Source: PFL25 sp046260155
Lineage (GTDB): Bacteria; Chloroflexota; Anaerolineae; Anaerolineales; UBA4823
Length of the DNA stretch: 64,000 nucleotides
NCBI GenBank assembly: GCA_046260155.1
Contig: JBJYXV010000088.1
Span: forward strand, 124,001-188,000
Reading direction: 5' to 3'
The notes below the pieces were generated by a model. That model ran no database searches. It was not told where the DNA came from and saw nothing but the letters and a program-made list of their open reading frames with translations. Positions 1-8,173 of the stretch are shown one piece after another; the stretch's first letter is position 1, and every line of letters begins with the position of its first letter. The position numbers and the translations under genes are program-made.

Positions 1-2
1 AA

Positions 3-824
3 GAACCTCCCCAGCAAGGCCGCTATACGTTTGAAGAAAAAATTGAATATTGGGCAGTGGTTTGGGGTACGATCATCATGGCCATTACTGGCTTCATGAT
101 GTGGAACCCGATCGCAACGACCCGGATTCTACCTGGTCAATTCATCCCGGCTGCCAAAGAAGCCCACGGTCTGGAAGCCGTTCTGGCAGTACTGGCGATC
201 CTGATCTGGCATATGTACCAGGTATTCATCCGCCATTTCAACAAAGCCATGTACACCGGGAAGATTTCAGAAAAAGAGATGCTGCACGATCATCCACTTG
301 AGCTGGCGGACATCAAAGCTGGAGTCGCTAAACCACCGGTAACATCTGAAGGAATTGCAAAAAGACGCCGTATCTATTTCCCCATCTATGCGGTAGTAGC
401 TGCAGCGATGCTTGTAGGGGTCTATTTCTTCGTTGGATATGAAGAAACCGCGATCAAAACCCTACCTCCCGAAGAGCAGGCAGAAATATTTGTACCTTTC
501 ACGCCAACCCCACTGCCAACAGCTCCACCAACTCCAACTCCACCACCTGTAACTGTACTTACCTGGGATGGTGGCATTGGTGCATTACTGGATGCCAAAT
601 GTGTTGCCTGTCATAACAGCACCAGCAAACTTTCTGGCCTCGATTTGAGCTACTACCAGGGTGCCTTGCTGGGAGGAGATTCAGGACCAGCAGTCGTACC
701 AGGAGATGCAGAGAAAAGCAATTTAATCATAGTTCAATCAACAGGCGGGCATCCAGGCCAACTTACAGATGATGAATTATCCCAGGTCGAGGATTGGATC
801 ACGAGCGGAGCTCCGGAAAACTAG
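3..824 (+). CDS. Cytochrome b (b561/FdnI-like) fused to a C-terminal cytochrome c domain, 5' truncated
   Basis: The frame is open from base 3, so the start lies outside the window. The first residues visible (EEKIEYWAVVWGT) lead into a membrane helix typical of the di-haem cytochrome b subunits of formate dehydrogenase and Ni-Fe hydrogenase. A second helix carries histidines (EAHGLEAV, IWHMYQ) that can be haem ligands. After a cytoplasmic stretch come a third helix, a Pro/Thr-rich linker and one CVACH haem c site, giving a short c-type domain at the C-terminus with no clear distal Met. The family moves electrons between quinone and a periplasmic partner; the fused c domain would pass them on. 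It converges on the octahaem/FeS/NrfD operon, which may be its partner (inference). An internal GTG at 57 is not the real start. Confidence 0.8.
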   Translation, partial: EPPQQGRYTFEEKIEYWAVVWGTIIMAITGFMMWNPIATTRILPGQFIPAAKEAHGLEAVLAVLAILIWHMYQVFIRHFNKAMYTGKISEKEMLHDHPLELADIKAGVAKPPVTSEGIAKRRRIYFPIYAVVAAAMLVGVYFFVGYEETAIKTLPPEEQAEIFVPFTPTPLPTAPPTPTPPPVTVLTWDGGIGALLDAKCVACHNSTSKLSGLDLSYYQGALLGGDSGPAVVPGDAEKSNLIIVQSTGGHPGQLTDDELSQVEDWITSGAPEN

Positions 825-861
825 CTACCCGCTGGAAAAAATCTTACTTTAATTGAAATCT

Positions 862-897
862 AAAGGAGCTGTCCATTTATTCCAGGGCAGCTCCTTT
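862..897. terminator. Rho-independent-type hairpin between convergent genes
   Basis: Perfect 10-bp arms AAAGGAGCTG (862-871) and CAGCTCCTTT (888-897) lie 38 bp after the cytochrome b stop and are followed by TTTTA-like sequence. The repeat could also stop transcripts arriving from the minus-strand operon that ends at 1008. Confidence 0.7.
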
Positions 898-1007
898 TAT
901 GTGGATTGAATGAAATCTCAGGTTTTAAGGAGGATTGGCATTCCCCTTCGGGAGTCAATCACAGGATCTCAACACCAGCATAGGCCTGAGATACCTTATC
1001 ATTTTGT

Positions 1008-2252
1008 TTAATCCGTGGCAGCGACAACGATTGGTTTTTCGACCATCTCTTCTTTCACCCTCTGGTGATCAATGATGTTCAGATACCTGACCCCGATCGT
1101 AATTGCCAATGCACCATATGCAACCACACCCAGCCCGCTGAGGATCTCGATCACCGATGGAAAATAAGTGGTATAAACCGCGGTAATTTCCTGGGGTAAA
1201 TAAGTCAGGATGATCAACAATCCGGACATGTTGACATCCCAGCGGAAAGCAACCACCCCGCCTACAACCAGGGTTAAAGCAATCACCTGGGCTGTCCAGC
1301 TCTTTCGGAAGCGGGGAACCAGCAGTAATATGGCCGGAATCAAGGCACCTAAAAGCATTTCGCCTACCAGGAAATTAAAAGCCAGCGGTCCCGAGGTGAG
1401 CATGCCAAGTGATTCTGACCTGCCTGGTTCATAGGTGTAGGTCACGGAAAAGACATCCCAGAAGCGATAATACATATAAGCAACCAAGCCCCAACCAATA
1501 AATAAGGTAATCTTGTCAAGCAGGGAATCATCCACTTTGGCACTCGGCGTCAAACGTCCCGAGAGCTTCGTGATCAGGACAGTTAGAGCCGGTCCGCCCA
1601 AAATGGCTGAAAACATGAACATGAAGGATAACCCGGGTTTGTACCAGATAGGTCGAGCCTGCAAAGTTCCGTAAGTTGCCCCGAGGGAGGACTGGTGGAG
1701 CATGGATAAACCCAGGCCGAAGATCGCCAGGATAGGTGCAAAATGATGGACGGTGGTCATTTTATTGGCAATCCAGGGGAAGCGAGTTTGCATCCATTCT
1801 GTTCGCCCGATAATCGGTGCAGTTTCGAGGGCCAATACGCACAGGTAAAGGGTTAAGCACATGCTTACTTCCCAGAGCAACGAATGGGTATTCCAATAAA
1901 CAAGAGCGTGCCAAAACCTATCAGGGCGTCCGATATCCAAGAGTAGGGTAAACATCGCCATCGTGTAGCCGATCAGGCCGATGAATGTTGCAGTACGGGC
2001 AACGGGTTCGTATTGCTTCAAGCCCACAAGATAAACTACTGCACATAAAGTAAATGCACCGGCGCTTAAAGCAATTGCGGATAAATCGATCGTAATCCAC
2101 AATCCCCAGGGAACCACATCACTCAGGTTTGTGACACTTAAACCTTTCACCAGTACGATGCCGTATGCTGTAAATCCAGCTGCCAGCACGAGTAATAAGA
2201 AACCTATCCAAAGGTGAAGTGGTTGGATTGTAAAGCGTTTTAGTTTGATCAT
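1008..2252 (-). CDS. NrfD/PsrC-type quinone-interacting membrane subunit
   Basis: A 414-aa polytopic protein of about ten helices with the NrfD-family look: N-terminal helix ending in a GIVLVKGL-like turn, then VPWGLWI and GRPDRFWHALVYWN, motifs that recur in NrfD/HybB/PsrC proteins. The family anchors a periplasmic FeS subunit and exchanges electrons with menaquinone; it binds no haem of its own. The start ATG at 2252 overlaps the stop of the FeS gene (ATGA) and has a GAGGAGG site 7 bp upstream. It is the last gene of the minus-strand operon running from 4442. The direction of electron flow (quinol oxidation or quinone reduction) cannot be told from the sequence. Confidence 0.88.
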   Translation of the reverse strand: MIKLKRFTIQPLHLWIGFLLLVLAAGFTAYGIVLVKGLSVTNLSDVVPWGLWITIDLSAIALSAGAFTLCAVVYLVGLKQYEPVARTATFIGLIGYTMAMFTLLLDIGRPDRFWHALVYWNTHSLLWEVSMCLTLYLCVLALETAPIIGRTEWMQTRFPWIANKMTTVHHFAPILAIFGLGLSMLHQSSLGATYGTLQARPIWYKPGLSFMFMFSAILGGPALTVLITKLSGRLTPSAKVDDSLLDKITLFIGWGLVAYMYYRFWDVFSVTYTYEPGRSESLGMLTSGPLAFNFLVGEMLLGALIPAILLLVPRFRKSWTAQVIALTLVVGGVVAFRWDVNMSGLLIILTYLPQEITAVYTTYFPSVIEILSGLGVVAYGALAITIGVRYLNIIDHQRVKEEMVEKPIVVAATD

Positions 2253-3022
2253 GCGTTGCCCTCCTCTCGTGCAGGCAGGTAATACACTCTGGGGTTAGTG
2301 CCCAAATCTTCCCTGAGCCTGAAGTAAGGATTGTTCTTGATGAGCTGGCTGACCTCTGATTCGGGATCGTTCAGATCTCCAAACTTACGAGCGCCCATTG
2401 GACAGGCAACGACACAAGCCGGTGTTGCATCTTCATCCACACCTGGTTTCAATCCGAGCTTCAACCCCCGGTCGATCCGCTGGTAGCAGAATGAACATTT
2501 CTCCACTACACCACGCGGCCTGCGTTCGACCTCTGGTGAACCCCATTCTGGCACTGCAGGATTGGGACCTTCGAAAGCTTCCCAATTGAAGGCGCGTGCT
2601 CCGTAGGGACAGGCAACTTCGCAATAGCGGCAGCCTATGCATTTATCGTAATCCATCATCACGATTCCATCCGCCCTCTGGACACTGGCACCGACCATAC
2701 AGGCATGCACGCAAGGAGCTTCCTCACAGTGCATGCAGGGCCTTGGCAGGAATACCTGTCTATCACCGACCTTCCCCGCTTCAAGAACCCTATTCCAGGA
2801 GATATCCGGCGAGACGTCATTGTGAGCCCGGCATGCGAGAGTACAATGACCACAGCCAGTGCATTTGTCTTGATCGATCACCATTACCCATTTGTAAGGG
2901 CTCGAACCGCCTTTCTCAGATGCGGAGGACCGGTGGACGATTCGCAAGCCGCCTGCAGCCACAGTCCCTAGCGCCAGGAACTTCAGGAAATCACGTCGTT
3001 GAATAGTCTTTTTTTCTGCCAC
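2249..3022 (-). CDS. Tat-exported 4x[4Fe-4S] ferredoxin subunit (NrfC/DmsB/PsrB type)
   Basis: A 257-aa protein with a twin-arginine signal (QRRDFLKFLALG) and then sixteen cysteines in four ferredoxin-type groups: CTGCGHCTLAC, CMHCEEAPC, CIGCRYCEVACP and CSFC...CVVACP. These are the hallmarks of the NrfC/DmsB electron-transfer subunit, which wires a periplasmic redox protein to an NrfD membrane subunit. The GTG start at 3022 is chosen because it has AAGGAG eight bases upstream and puts the RR motif at residues 9-10. It sits 2 bp after the octahaem cytochrome gene and overlaps the NrfD gene by 4 bp, so the three products probably form one complex. No molybdopterin catalytic subunit is encoded in view. 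Confidence 0.92.
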   Translation of the reverse strand: MAEKKTIQRRDFLKFLALGTVAAGGLRIVHRSSASEKGGSSPYKWVMVIDQDKCTGCGHCTLACRAHNDVSPDISWNRVLEAGKVGDRQVFLPRPCMHCEEAPCVHACMVGASVQRADGIVMMDYDKCIGCRYCEVACPYGARAFNWEAFEGPNPAVPEWGSPEVERRPRGVVEKCSFCYQRIDRGLKLGLKPGVDEDATPACVVACPMGARKFGDLNDPESEVSQLIKNNPYFRLREDLGTNPRVYYLPAREEGNA

Positions 3023-3024
3023 GA

Positions 3025-3948
3025 TTATTTCTCCTTGTCCCGCAGGTCTAACCTGTGCTGAAAGCGATCAATCCAGGGCGCCAGCACCACACCAGCTGCC
3101 AAACCTACCAGACCTGCCAGTAGTGCAAATCCGATCGGACTGACCGGTTGAGGGCTTGCCAGAACAGATGATACTTCTGCAGAAACCATGGGATCAAGTT
3201 CTTCCTCTACCGGTTCTTCATGTACCATTGTCGATTCATGCATCTGGGAAACATGGCATCCATTGCACGTATCAAGGCTCACAAAAAAGCTGTGATCTTT
3301 CTCGCCGTGTTCTTCAACACCCTCGATACTCAAGTCGGTCATGTGGCAGTCAGTGCAAGCCAACCCTTCTTCGCTGTGTGCTGTGTGGGAGAAGTTCGAG
3401 GATCGTGCCTGGTGGCATGAAGCGCACAACTCTGAACTATCGGCAGCAAGCAGTTGGCTTCCGTGGGGATCATGGCAGGTTTCACAGCCCAGGTCGTTTT
3501 GAGCATGAACACTGACACCCCATTGGAAGCTTGTCTCCGTATGGCACTCTGCACAAAGGTCAGAGCTGTGGGATACCGGCATCGGTTCAGCAGGGTGATT
3601 TTCGGGGATTGGATTGTGACATCTCTGGCATGAAACACCATCCGATTCCCAGGTTCTGTCCGTGGCATCATAGCCAGTCACATGGCAAGTAAGGCATTCA
3701 ACTATTGAACCTTGCTCCACCCAAGCTTTCTGGAAAGCTGGATCATCGAATGCCTGTCCATGTAAACCATTCTCCCAGGTCTCATAAAATGCCGGGTGAC
3801 ACGATTTACAATCCTGTTCTGTTGGGATTTCAGCAGGTTGGTCTTCCTCCTGCATCGATGGGCTAGCCTGGGCGAAGGCATAAGTTAAAAGCATCAAGGG
3901 AATGGCGAATAATGCTCCGTAGATGATGCGTGAAACGATTGTTTTCAT
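3025..3948 (-). CDS. Octahaem c-type cytochrome, membrane anchored
   Basis: A 307-aa exported protein with an N-terminal hydrophobic signal and eight CXXCH sites in order: CKSCH, CLTCH, CQRCH, CAECH, CETCH, CASCH, CTDCH, CNGCH. A C-terminal helix (about residues 270-292) is followed by a basic tail. Spacing and linkers (e.g. HGQAFDDPAFQKAW) resemble the cytochrome c554/NapC-NrfB superfamily of multihaem electron carriers. With the FeS and NrfD genes it makes a cytochrome-FeS-NrfD module like Nrf, Qrc or alternative complex III modules. Its electron partner is unknown and no canonical catalytic motif (such as the CXXCK of NrfA) is seen. The ATG at 3948 has GGAG upstream. It is the third gene of the operon. 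Confidence 0.9.
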   Translation of the reverse strand: MKTIVSRIIYGALFAIPLMLLTYAFAQASPSMQEEDQPAEIPTEQDCKSCHPAFYETWENGLHGQAFDDPAFQKAWVEQGSIVECLTCHVTGYDATDRTWESDGVSCQRCHNPIPENHPAEPMPVSHSSDLCAECHTETSFQWGVSVHAQNDLGCETCHDPHGSQLLAADSSELCASCHQARSSNFSHTAHSEEGLACTDCHMTDLSIEGVEEHGEKDHSFFVSLDTCNGCHVSQMHESTMVHEEPVEEELDPMVSAEVSSVLASPQPVSPIGFALLAGLVGLAAGVVLAPWIDRFQHRLDLRDKEK

Positions 3949-3976
3949 AGTTTGTTCTCCTCAGTGTTGTACATTT

Positions 3977-4315
3977 TCAGGTCGTGACAGGTATTGGAGA
4001 ATGCCTGAATACCTCACAACCTATGCAGCGTTCCTGCAATTTGCCATTTTCTTCACGGAACACCTGCCAGCAGGGGATATCCGCATTCTGGTATGCCTTG
4101 CATTTTGCGAGCTTTTCTTTTGGACAGTTGTTGATCTTCCAACAACCAATATTTCCGGCTTTTACAAGCTGACCTGCCCCCTGGTCGGCCTCCCGTTTCC
4201 AGCGTTCATCTAACCACTTCAGGAGGGCGATGAACAGGAGGGTTACCAGGATAGGAACAGCTATACGCAGCAAGACCCCCAGGATCATGGCAAAGATGGT
4301 TGGCAGCCACTCCAT
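3977..4315 (-). CDS. Two-CW domain small membrane protein
   Basis: A 112-aa protein with one N-terminal transmembrane helix and a cysteine-rich C-terminal part containing CWKINNC, CKAY, PCWQVF and CIGCEVF. This Cys/Trp pattern is that of the 'two-CW' domain found in many sensory and respiratory proteins; its ligand (metal or redox disulfide) is not established. Start ATG at 4315 has AAGGAG at good spacing. It lies 28 bp upstream of the octahaem cytochrome gene and 10 bp after the 38-codon gene, so it belongs to the same operon and may serve assembly or sensing for that complex (inference). Confidence 0.8.
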   Translation of the reverse strand: MEWLPTIFAMILGVLLRIAVPILVTLLFIALLKWLDERWKREADQGAGQLVKAGNIGCWKINNCPKEKLAKCKAYQNADIPCWQVFREENGKLQERCIGCEVFRHSPIPVTT

Positions 4316-4325
4316 GGGATACTCC

Positions 4326-4442
4326 TTATCTGTATGATTTAATTTGCCGTTGGTAGATCAGTGTCCCCAGCAGCATCAAAACTGCGAGGGGGATAATTAG
4401 CCTGACCAGTAAAAATGTAAGAAGTACTAAAACAGCATTCAT
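4326..4442 (-). CDS. 38-aa single-pass membrane protein, first gene of the NrfD operon
   Basis: The open frame extends upstream to 4586, but the internal ATG at 4442 has a GGAGG site five bases away, while the longer version has an uncharged-poor, unlikely N-terminus. The product is one hydrophobic helix (LLTFLLVRLIIPLAVLMLLG) and a short basic tail (QRQIKSYR). Small helices of this kind often stabilise respiratory complexes (compare CcoQ, CydX), so a structural role in the downstream complex is plausible but not shown. No family is recognised. Confidence 0.6.
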   Translation of the reverse strand: MNAVLVLLTFLLVRLIIPLAVLMLLGTLIYQRQIKSYR

Positions 4443-4686
4443 TGCATCCTCCGATTTGATTGAACCTTCTACCTGAAAAATTTCTTTATCCAGATTGATC
4501 TTCGATTTGAATTGAACCTTTCCTGTCTTTTCTTTCAGCCTTAGTATATGAATACATTCGAGTGAAGTAAATCGGGAGCTCACCATATTTCTTTGCTACC
4601 GCTTTAACCCCAAGAATCAGCAAATTTACAACCACAATTCCCCCATCCTCGCTAGGTGATTCCGAGTAAATGGAGGCTAACTATTT

Positions 4687-4700
4687 GTGATTTTTTTCAC
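4687..4700. promoter_or_regulatory. CRP/FNR-family operator candidate 1
   Basis: GTGA-N6-TCAC, a perfect dyad with an all-T spacer, matches the half-sites of the CRP class of the CRP/FNR superfamily. It lies about 245 bp upstream of the first gene of the leftward operon. Confidence 0.55.
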
Positions 4701-4744
4701 CCATCAACCTAGGTGAATCACAGTATATGAAAATTGATCAATTT

Positions 4745-4758
4745 GTGAAATATTTCAC
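4745..4758. promoter_or_regulatory. CRP/FNR-family operator candidate 2
   Basis: A second perfect GTGA-N6-TCAC dyad, centred 58 bp from the first and flanked by the same bases (TTT before, CC after). Two equal sites in one control region argue for a real regulator rather than chance. Confidence 0.55.
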
Positions 4759-4865
4759 CCATAAAGTATGGGTTGTTCACCCCACGCATTCCAAGGCTGC
4801 TATCTCGTGCAAATGTTTTCTTTCTTCAAGTCCCCCATTTTCTATGTATCAATTTACCGGAGCAG

Positions 4866-4904
4866 AAAAATACCTACTGAGTAAAATGCTCAACAGGTAT
4901 TTTT
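4866..4904 (-). terminator. Terminator of the LysR/kinase/regulator operon
   Basis: Arms AAAAATACCT (4866-4875) and AGGTATTTTT (4895-4904) with an inner TGAG/CTCA pairing. Read on the minus strand it ends in a U-tract about 30 bp after the regulator stop. Confidence 0.65.
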
Positions 4905-4934
4905 CACTATTTTTATTGCGGATTTTTTTGAGAT

Positions 4935-5588
4935 TCAAGCCTGGATGATCCCCTTGCGGATCGCATATTTAACCAGTTCAGCTCTCGAGTGCAAGTTTAG
5001 TTTGCCCATAATATTCTCACGATGGCGGGCCACTGTCTTGGGACTGATGTTGAGCTGTTCAGCTATCTCCAGATTACTGGCCCCGTCTGCCAATAAGGTC
5101 AGCACCTCGTACTCCCGGGGAGTCAAGCCATCTAATGTAGCGCGATTTCGGGGCTGTTGGGATTGAGATAAGTAATCGCTGACCAGCAGCTTGGCCAGGG
5201 ATGGGTACAGGTAAACTTCCCCCTGGGCAGTGACGCGGATGGCTGTGATCAGTTCATCTGGTGCAGCTCTTTTGGGGACATAGCCGGAAGCCCCTGCGTC
5301 CAGCATTTTGAAGAAATATTCCTCATCCTCATGGATGGTCAGCGCAACCACAGCGATATCCGGTGCCAGCTTCTTGATCTCTCGGGTGGCATCAATCCCA
5401 GACAAATCCGGGAGACCAATATCCATTAATACCACATCAGGTTTAAGGAGAGAAATTTGGTTGATGGCTTCACTGGCGCTCTCTGCCTCACCGACAATTT
5501 CAATGTCTTGCTCACCTTCCAACATCATGCGCAGCCCGGTTCGCACTACTGCATGGTCATCAACTAGCAACAGCCGGATTTTCATCAT
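4935..5588 (-). CDS. NarL/FixJ-type response regulator with LuxR HTH
   Basis: A 217-aa two-domain regulator. The receiver domain (about 1-120) has the acidic pair at residues 10-11, the phosphoacceptor Asp in VLMDIGLPD (about D56) and a Lys in VPKRAAP. The C-terminal LuxR-type helix-turn-helix (LTPREYEVLTLLADG, NISPKTVARHRENI) spans about 150-210. Its start overlaps the end of the sensor kinase gene by 29 bp, so it is the cognate regulator. The neighbouring leftward operon beyond the terminator is a likely target (inference from position). Confidence 0.95.
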   Translation of the reverse strand: MMKIRLLLVDDHAVVRTGLRMMLEGEQDIEIVGEAESASEAINQISLLKPDVVLMDIGLPDLSGIDATREIKKLAPDIAVVALTIHEDEEYFFKMLDAGASGYVPKRAAPDELITAIRVTAQGEVYLYPSLAKLLVSDYLSQSQQPRNRATLDGLTPREYEVLTLLADGASNLEIAEQLNISPKTVARHRENIMGKLNLHSRAELVKYAIRKGIIQA

Positions 5589-7056
5589 CAGTTTCCTCTA
5601 TTTGTTTATCATATGGGATATATACACTGATCCTCGTTCCTCTTCCTGGATAGGAATTTATCTCGAATGTTCCTCCCAATAAGCTGGCTCTCTCCTGCAT
5701 ACCGATTAATCCCCAGGCAGGTCGATCGAAAGATTGCATAGCTTTCCGGTCAAACCCAACCCCATCGTCCACCACCTCGAGGCGTACTCCATCATATTGG
5801 TATGCCAGTGTGACTTTAACCTGGTTTGCTGCACTGTGTTTAATCACATTGGTCAATGCTTCCTGGGTGATGCGAAACAGGGTGGTTTTCACTTCAGTCG
5901 ATAATTCAGATCTTTCATCCTGCACCGAGACACTTACATTGAGTGGTAAGCGGTTTTCGATCTCACCCGCGTACCAGCGTAAAGCGGCACCCAAACCCAG
6001 GTCATCCAGGTGAGAAGGCCGCAAATCAGAGATCAAGCGCTGGAGCTCCATTAATGAATGCTCAACCAGCTGCTCCAGCTGGTGGAGATTTTGGCTTGGT
6101 TTCCCATCACTGCTGGGTAACGATGAAGCAACCCCTCTCAAACCCAGACCGATAGCAGTCAGTGCCTGACCGGTTTCATCGTGCAATTCGCGTGCGATTC
6201 TCTGGCGCTCAGATTCTTGTGCGGCCACGATCCTGCGCAGCATTTCGCCTCTTAAAGCCTCTCTCCTCTGCGCTTCTTCCAGCTGAGCTTTTTGAAGCTC
6301 TGAGATGCGCTGCCTTGTTTCTACCTCAAAGGATCTCAGCACCCGGATAATGAATACAGCTGCCAATATGGCAGCAGCAGCGCGGATCACCTGCACAGGA
6401 AAACCAAACACCTGGTAAAACAAAGCTTCATTGAGGATTGTCGAAGGTGGAATGGAGCTCTCTGCTGGAAATGCCTGGCCGGCCAGTCCATACCAGAGAA
6501 AAGCGATTGCCGCCCAGAGACTATCCCGCCCGAACCTTGCCATTCCCGCTCTGCGAAATTCACGCTGCTGGACGATTAAACCTGCACTTGCAAGCAAAGC
6601 CGCGGGTACCGCAATCACGTAGCGTGTCCATGCATGAGCCACCAGGTACAAATCTTGCCCTAACGGGTATTTTCCACTGATCACCAATAGACCCACTCCC
6701 CAGATAGCGATCATCACCACCGGAACTACCAGGCTGAAGCGCTGTGCGCGTTCGCTCCTGGCGATCAGGAACACTCCAAAAGCAGCCAGTGACAGAAAAG
6801 AGAAGGTTAAAATCACCAGGTCGATCCCTGACCAGACATTTGGATAGCTGTACTTCCCAGGCAGGATGTCTTGAATCTCCCACATCTCTATCCATTCGTG
6901 CACACCATGCAGGAAACCGAAGGTGGCTAAAGGGCGAAAAGCATGGCGCAACCGTTCATCCGTTGCGTGGCTCAATTCGAGCAATATCGCCAGGCCCATG
7001 GAGAAAAAAGCCAGGCCATAGAAGAAATAGATTATTGGTAAATAAACCGATTGCAT
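5560..7056 (-). CDS. Membrane sensor histidine kinase (HisKA_3/NarX class) with multi-helix sensor
   Basis: A 498-aa protein. The first 245 residues form about seven membrane helices with histidine- and tryptophan-rich loops (GFLHGVHEWIEMWE), suggesting a signal within or near the membrane. A coiled stretch (about 250-285) leads to the phosphoacceptor helix ARELHDETGQAL and an ATPase domain with N-box EALTNVIKHS and G-box DDGVGFD and GLIGMQERA. The class partners with LuxR-type regulators, as here. The gene follows the LysR gene by 8 bp, so all three form one operon. The signal is unknown; the adjacent octahaem/NrfD operon suggests a respiratory cue. Confidence 0.93.
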   Translation of the reverse strand: MQSVYLPIIYFFYGLAFFSMGLAILLELSHATDERLRHAFRPLATFGFLHGVHEWIEMWEIQDILPGKYSYPNVWSGIDLVILTFSFLSLAAFGVFLIARSERAQRFSLVVPVVMIAIWGVGLLVISGKYPLGQDLYLVAHAWTRYVIAVPAALLASAGLIVQQREFRRAGMARFGRDSLWAAIAFLWYGLAGQAFPAESSIPPSTILNEALFYQVFGFPVQVIRAAAAILAAVFIIRVLRSFEVETRQRISELQKAQLEEAQRREALRGEMLRRIVAAQESERQRIARELHDETGQALTAIGLGLRGVASSLPSSDGKPSQNLHQLEQLVEHSLMELQRLISDLRPSHLDDLGLGAALRWYAGEIENRLPLNVSVSVQDERSELSTEVKTTLFRITQEALTNVIKHSAANQVKVTLAYQYDGVRLEVVDDGVGFDRKAMQSFDRPAWGLIGMQERASLLGGTFEINSYPGRGTRISVYIPYDKQIEETDDENPAVAS

Positions 7057-7064
7057 CTTATATG

Positions 7065-8021
7065 TTAATACTCTACAGGCTGCGCTGCAGTCCCTTTGAT
7101 CTGCTTGATCAGATTTTCCTGGGATTGTAAGACAAAATTCCAGAACTCACTTTGGGCACGAGTTGCGGGAAATTTCTTGTTGCGCGCCAGGAAAATATTT
7201 CGCAAGAGGTGCATTCCTTCAACTTGTACCTCCACAATGCGCCCCAATTCCAACCCGCGTGAAGCAGCTAGGCGGGAGATGAAGGCCACCCCCAATCCTT
7301 CTTCGACAGCAATCTCAATCGCCTCCGCATTGCCCAGACTCATGGCCACTTTGAGCATATCTAAGGAAATATCGTGCTCCAGCAGCCCATTCTTAAGTAC
7401 TTCAAACGTGCCAGCGCTTTCTTCCCGCAAGATCATGGGTTCATCAAGCAGATCGTCAGGGTAAATCCGGTGGAAATCCACCCAGGGGTGCCCGGCCGGG
7501 GCGATTAGGATCACTTCATCACTGAAGAAATCCTTGTACTCTAACTCTCGGTGATCAATCCGCCGGCTGGAGATCCCCATTCCAATCTCACCAGAGAGCA
7601 GCTTATTGATTACGCGGTGACGGCTGGTTACCAGCACGTTGATCCTCACCAGGGGAAATATGCGCCTGAATCTGGCGATTAGGTTTGGCAGCAGGTATTT
7701 CCCTGAAGCAGTCGAACACCCGATTTCGAATTCACCCACCACTTCTCCCTGCAGTGAAAATACTGATTCTTCCATGCGCCTGGCAGCCGAGATCAGCTCC
7801 ATGGCCATCGGACGTAAAGCCTGGCCAATTTCAGTCAGGTAGATTGAACGCCCCTGACGGATGAATAATTTCGCTTCGAAATGCTTCTCCAGGTTGTTGA
7901 TCGTCTGGCTGATCGCCGGTTGGGAGAGGTGCAACTGTCGTCCCGCCTGGCTGAAATTCTTCGTCTCACAGGTCACAAGGAAGACGGTTAAATCATTTAG
8001 ATTGGGTAAGCCATTGGGCAT
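7065..8021 (-). CDS. LysR-family transcriptional regulator
   Basis: A 318-aa protein with an N-terminal winged HTH (NFSQAGRQLHLSQPAISQTINNLEKHF, split here as the A-Q-L-S-S-N core) and a LysR substrate-binding domain starting near residue 90 (VVGEFEIGCSTASGKYLLPNL). It resembles the CysL/CbbR branch that often sits next to redox or sulfur/selenium genes; the effector cannot be read from the sequence. It is the promoter-proximal gene of the LysR-kinase-regulator operon. A perfect inverted repeat lies about 120-150 bp upstream and may be its own operator. Confidence 0.9.
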   Translation of the reverse strand: MPNGLPNLNDLTVFLVTCETKNFSQAGRQLHLSQPAISQTINNLEKHFEAKLFIRQGRSIYLTEIGQALRPMAMELISAARRMEESVFSLQGEVVGEFEIGCSTASGKYLLPNLIARFRRIFPLVRINVLVTSRHRVINKLLSGEIGMGISSRRIDHRELEYKDFFSDEVILIAPAGHPWVDFHRIYPDDLLDEPMILREESAGTFEVLKNGLLEHDISLDMLKVAMSLGNAEAIEIAVEEGLGVAFISRLAASRGLELGRIVEVQVEGMHLLRNIFLARNKKFPATRAQSEFWNFVLQSQENLIKQIKGTAAQPVEY

Positions 8022-8139
8022 TTGATCTCCTGAATCCGTGCTTATAGGGTGGATTTCTATCGCATCGATAAGTAATTCTAATCATTATCAGTGAATTTTC
8101 TTACAATTTATTATAGGTTGATACAAGGTTTCGGGCAAT

Positions 8140-8173
8140 GGATATGTGTCACATGAATAGATGACACATATCC
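8140..8173. repeat. Perfect 12-bp inverted repeat upstream of the LysR gene
   Basis: GGATATGTGTCA at 8140-8151 and its exact complement at 8162-8173, separated by 10 bp. The long imperfect spacing suits a dimer-binding operator (or a hairpin) rather than a terminator, since no U-tract follows on either strand. Confidence 0.6.

Larger units (their letters stand above)
4443..4934. other. Intergenic control region of the NrfD operon
   Basis: A 490-bp, AT-rich region between the regulator gene that ends at 4935 and the leftward operon starting at 4442. It holds two CRP/FNR-type palindromes, a CACCTAGGTG palindrome (about 4708-4717), a related CTAGGTGATTC element near 4651, a TTGATCAA palindrome at 4734-4741 and the terminator at 4866-4904. 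The open frame at 4727-4948 on the plus strand has no ribosome site or family resemblance and runs over the terminator, so it is not called. Confidence 0.6.

Noticed and set aside
2596..3006. 136-aa antisense frame over the FeS gene
   Set aside because: Lies in the mirror of a strong gene, with Cys/His-rich random composition and no start signal.
4727..4948. 73-aa frame over the respiratory control region
   Set aside because: Runs over the terminator and operators; no ribosome site.
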